NCBI GenBank assembly: GCA_964468645.1
Contig: CAYXUU010000023.1
Location: 1 to 64,000 of the forward strand
Source of the DNA: JAIOZK01 sp964468645
GTDB taxonomy: Bacteria; Bacteroidota; Bacteroidia; Bacteroidales; JAIOZK01
Length of the DNA stretch: 64,000 nucleotides
Reading direction: 5' to 3'
This document shows positions 62,682 to 64,000 of the stretch, one piece after another. Every line of letters begins with the position of its first letter. Within the stretch, counting starts at the first letter, position 1. The position numbers and the translations under genes were made by a program. The notes beneath the pieces are model-generated. The model was not told where the DNA came from, did no database searches, and saw nothing but the letters and a program-made list of their open reading frames with translations.

Positions 62682-63752
62682 ATGAAAAAGCACAACTTTT
62701 ATGCGGGTCCGTCGATTTTACCGCAATTTACAATTGAAAACACTGCAAAAGCTGTTTTAGACCTGAACGGGATAGGTTTATCCGTTATGGAAATCTCTCA
62801 CAGAAGCAAGGACTTCCAAGCTGTTATGGATGATGCCAATAATCTATTCAACGACCTTCTGGGTATTCCAGAAGGGTATTCTGTATTGTTTCTTGGAGGT
62901 GGCGCAAGCATGCAGTTTGCGATGATACCTTATAACCTAATGAACAAAAAAGCTGCTTACCTCAACACGGGGTCATGGGCAAGTAAAGCAATCAAGGAAG
63001 CGAAGCTCTTTGGTGAAGTTGATGTTGTTGCATCCTCCGAGGATAAAAACTTCAATTATATTCCAAAGGACTATACTATTCCTGTCGATGCTGACTATTT
63101 TCATATTACAACCAATAATACCATTTATGGTACGGAAATAAAAAAAGATATTGATTCACCGGTTCCACTTATTGCCGATATGTCATCAGATATTTTCAGC
63201 AGACCGATTGATATTTCAAAGTATGCCATCATCTATGGCGGGGCACAGAAGAATTTCGCACCTTCCGGGGTTACCTTTGTTATCATTAAGAATGATATCC
63301 TTGGTAAGGTTGACAGGGCAATCCCCACCATGCTTAAATACCAGACACACATTGATAAAGGATCAATGTTCAATACTCCCCCATGCCTTCCTATATTTGC
63401 CGGACTTCAGACATTGATATGGTTGAAGGAACTTGGTGGTGTTTCTGAGATGCAGAAGATCAACCAGAAAAAGGCAGACCTGATGTATGATGAAATTGAG
63501 AGGAATAAGTTCTTCAAAGCTACAGTTACAGATCCTGAAGACCGATCACTGATGAATATCTGTTTTGTTATGAATGACGGATACCAAGAATACGAAAAGG
63601 AATTTCTTGAATTTGCTACAGGTAAGGGAATGATAGGTATCAAAGGACACCGCTCTGTTGGTGGCTTCAGGGCCTCATTATATAATGCAATGTCATTTGA
63701 TAGTGTTATAGCCCTGGTTGATGTTATGCAGGAATTTGAAAGCATGAAGTAA
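62682..63752 (+). CDS. serC: Phosphoserine aminotransferase
   Basis: The 356-aa PLP enzyme starts MKKHNFYAGPSILP and carries LGGGASMQFAMIPYN, TNNTIYGTEI, ADMSSDIFSRPID and the PLP Lys in YGGAQKNFAPSG. It makes phosphoserine from 3-phosphohydroxypyruvate in serine synthesis and can also act in pyridoxal phosphate synthesis. A TATCTTTG box (62613-62620) lies upstream. It is followed 46 bp later by serA. Confidence 0.97.
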   Translation: MKKHNFYAGPSILPQFTIENTAKAVLDLNGIGLSVMEISHRSKDFQAVMDDANNLFNDLLGIPEGYSVLFLGGGASMQFAMIPYNLMNKKAAYLNTGSWASKAIKEAKLFGEVDVVASSEDKNFNYIPKDYTIPVDADYFHITTNNTIYGTEIKKDIDSPVPLIADMSSDIFSRPIDISKYAIIYGGAQKNFAPSGVTFVIIKNDILGKVDRAIPTMLKYQTHIDKGSMFNTPPCLPIFAGLQTLIWLKELGGVSEMQKINQKKADLMYDEIERNKFFKATVTDPEDRSLMNICFVMNDGYQEYEKEFLEFATGKGMIGIKGHRSVGGFRASLYNAMSFDSVIALVDVMQEFESMK

Positions 63753-63798
63753 AACTTTTATCAGACTCATCTAATAACCAAATAAATCCAAATAATTA

Positions 63799-64000
63799 TG
63801 ACTAAAGTATTAGTGGCTACAGAGAAACCATTCGCGCCTGCTGCAATCAACCAGATACAGGAGATCATTGAAGCAGCTGGTTATGAATTAATTTTACTTG
63901 AAAAATATACCGATCATTCTGAACTAATAAAAGCTGCCGGTGATGTTGATGCGATGATCATCAGGTCAGATAAAGTTGATAAATCAGTGTTTGATGCTGC
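63799..64000 (+). CDS. serA: 3-phosphoglycerate dehydrogenase, partial at the window end
   Basis: ATG 63799 opens MTKVLVATEKPFAPAAINQI, which continues with DVDAMIIRSDKVDKSVFDAA, the N-terminal half of a D-3-phosphoglycerate dehydrogenase substrate-binding domain (compare the VRSxTK pattern). About 67 residues are seen before the window ends. The gene directly follows serC on the same strand, as in most Bacteroidota. It makes 3-phosphohydroxypyruvate, the substrate of SerC. Confidence 0.85.

Overview
The window looks like chromosomal DNA of an anaerobic or facultatively anaerobic member of the Bacteroidota (Bacteroidales/Marinilabiliales-like). The evidence is AT-rich DNA, promoters of the Bacteroidota type (TTG or TTTG, about 19 nt, then TAnnTTTG), few Shine-Dalgarno sequences, secreted proteins with type IX (Por) sorting tails, a PorD gene, the Bacteroidota RpoZ variant, a bacteroidal serine palmitoyltransferase, and a bamD-rpoZ-coaBC-porD-recN operon. 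No tRNA, rRNA, insertion sequence or CRISPR array was seen.

Positions 1-5300 hold genes without clear function. Two divergent genes share an intergenic region full of CTTAA repeats. One of them encodes a protein resembling a sigma-54 activator that has lost its ATPase core. Coiled-coil and acidic small proteins follow, then two tandem members of a small secreted family with Gly-rich membrane segments. A third member lies at 21.8 kb.

Positions 5500-18550 are the most unusual part. A 1400-residue acyl-CoA dehydratase activase is preceded, in frame, by the remnant of a radical SAM gene. After a divergent SDR gene comes a tight minus-strand operon, read from 18546 down to 11063. It encodes a lipoprotein, a radical SAM/SPASM-like enzyme, an MfnB-type furan phosphate synthase with all five catalytic residues, a HAD phosphatase fused to a prenyl-synthase-like domain lacking its Asp motifs, a canonical prenyl diphosphate synthase, and an isopentenyl-phosphate-kinase-like enzyme with an altered active-site position. 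I infer an undescribed pathway joining a C6 furan phosphate or a related aldol product to isoprenoid or diphosphate chemistry, perhaps ending in an envelope-linked product.

Positions 18.9-33.2 kb carry a large secreted beta-propeller protein, then a complete uptake [NiFe]-hydrogenase operon (small subunit, large subunit, cytochrome b, maturation protease). That operon sits between two paralogous MacB/FtsX-type permeases. It has an Fnr/Crp-like palindrome upstream and unusually good ribosome binding sites. A TPR protein follows.

Positions 33.3-64 kb are mostly housekeeping genes: gyrA, clpC, two acyl-CoA dehydrogenases, fabI, recN, porD, coaBC, rpoZ, bamD, serine palmitoyltransferase, a secreted M14 carboxypeptidase, a flavin reductase-like protein, an oligopeptide-binding lipoprotein, a cytidylate-kinase-like protein, lon, a GlmU-like protein, rpmE2, a LuxC-type acyl-CoA reductase, serC and the start of serA. 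Several promoters and intrinsic terminators can be placed here.
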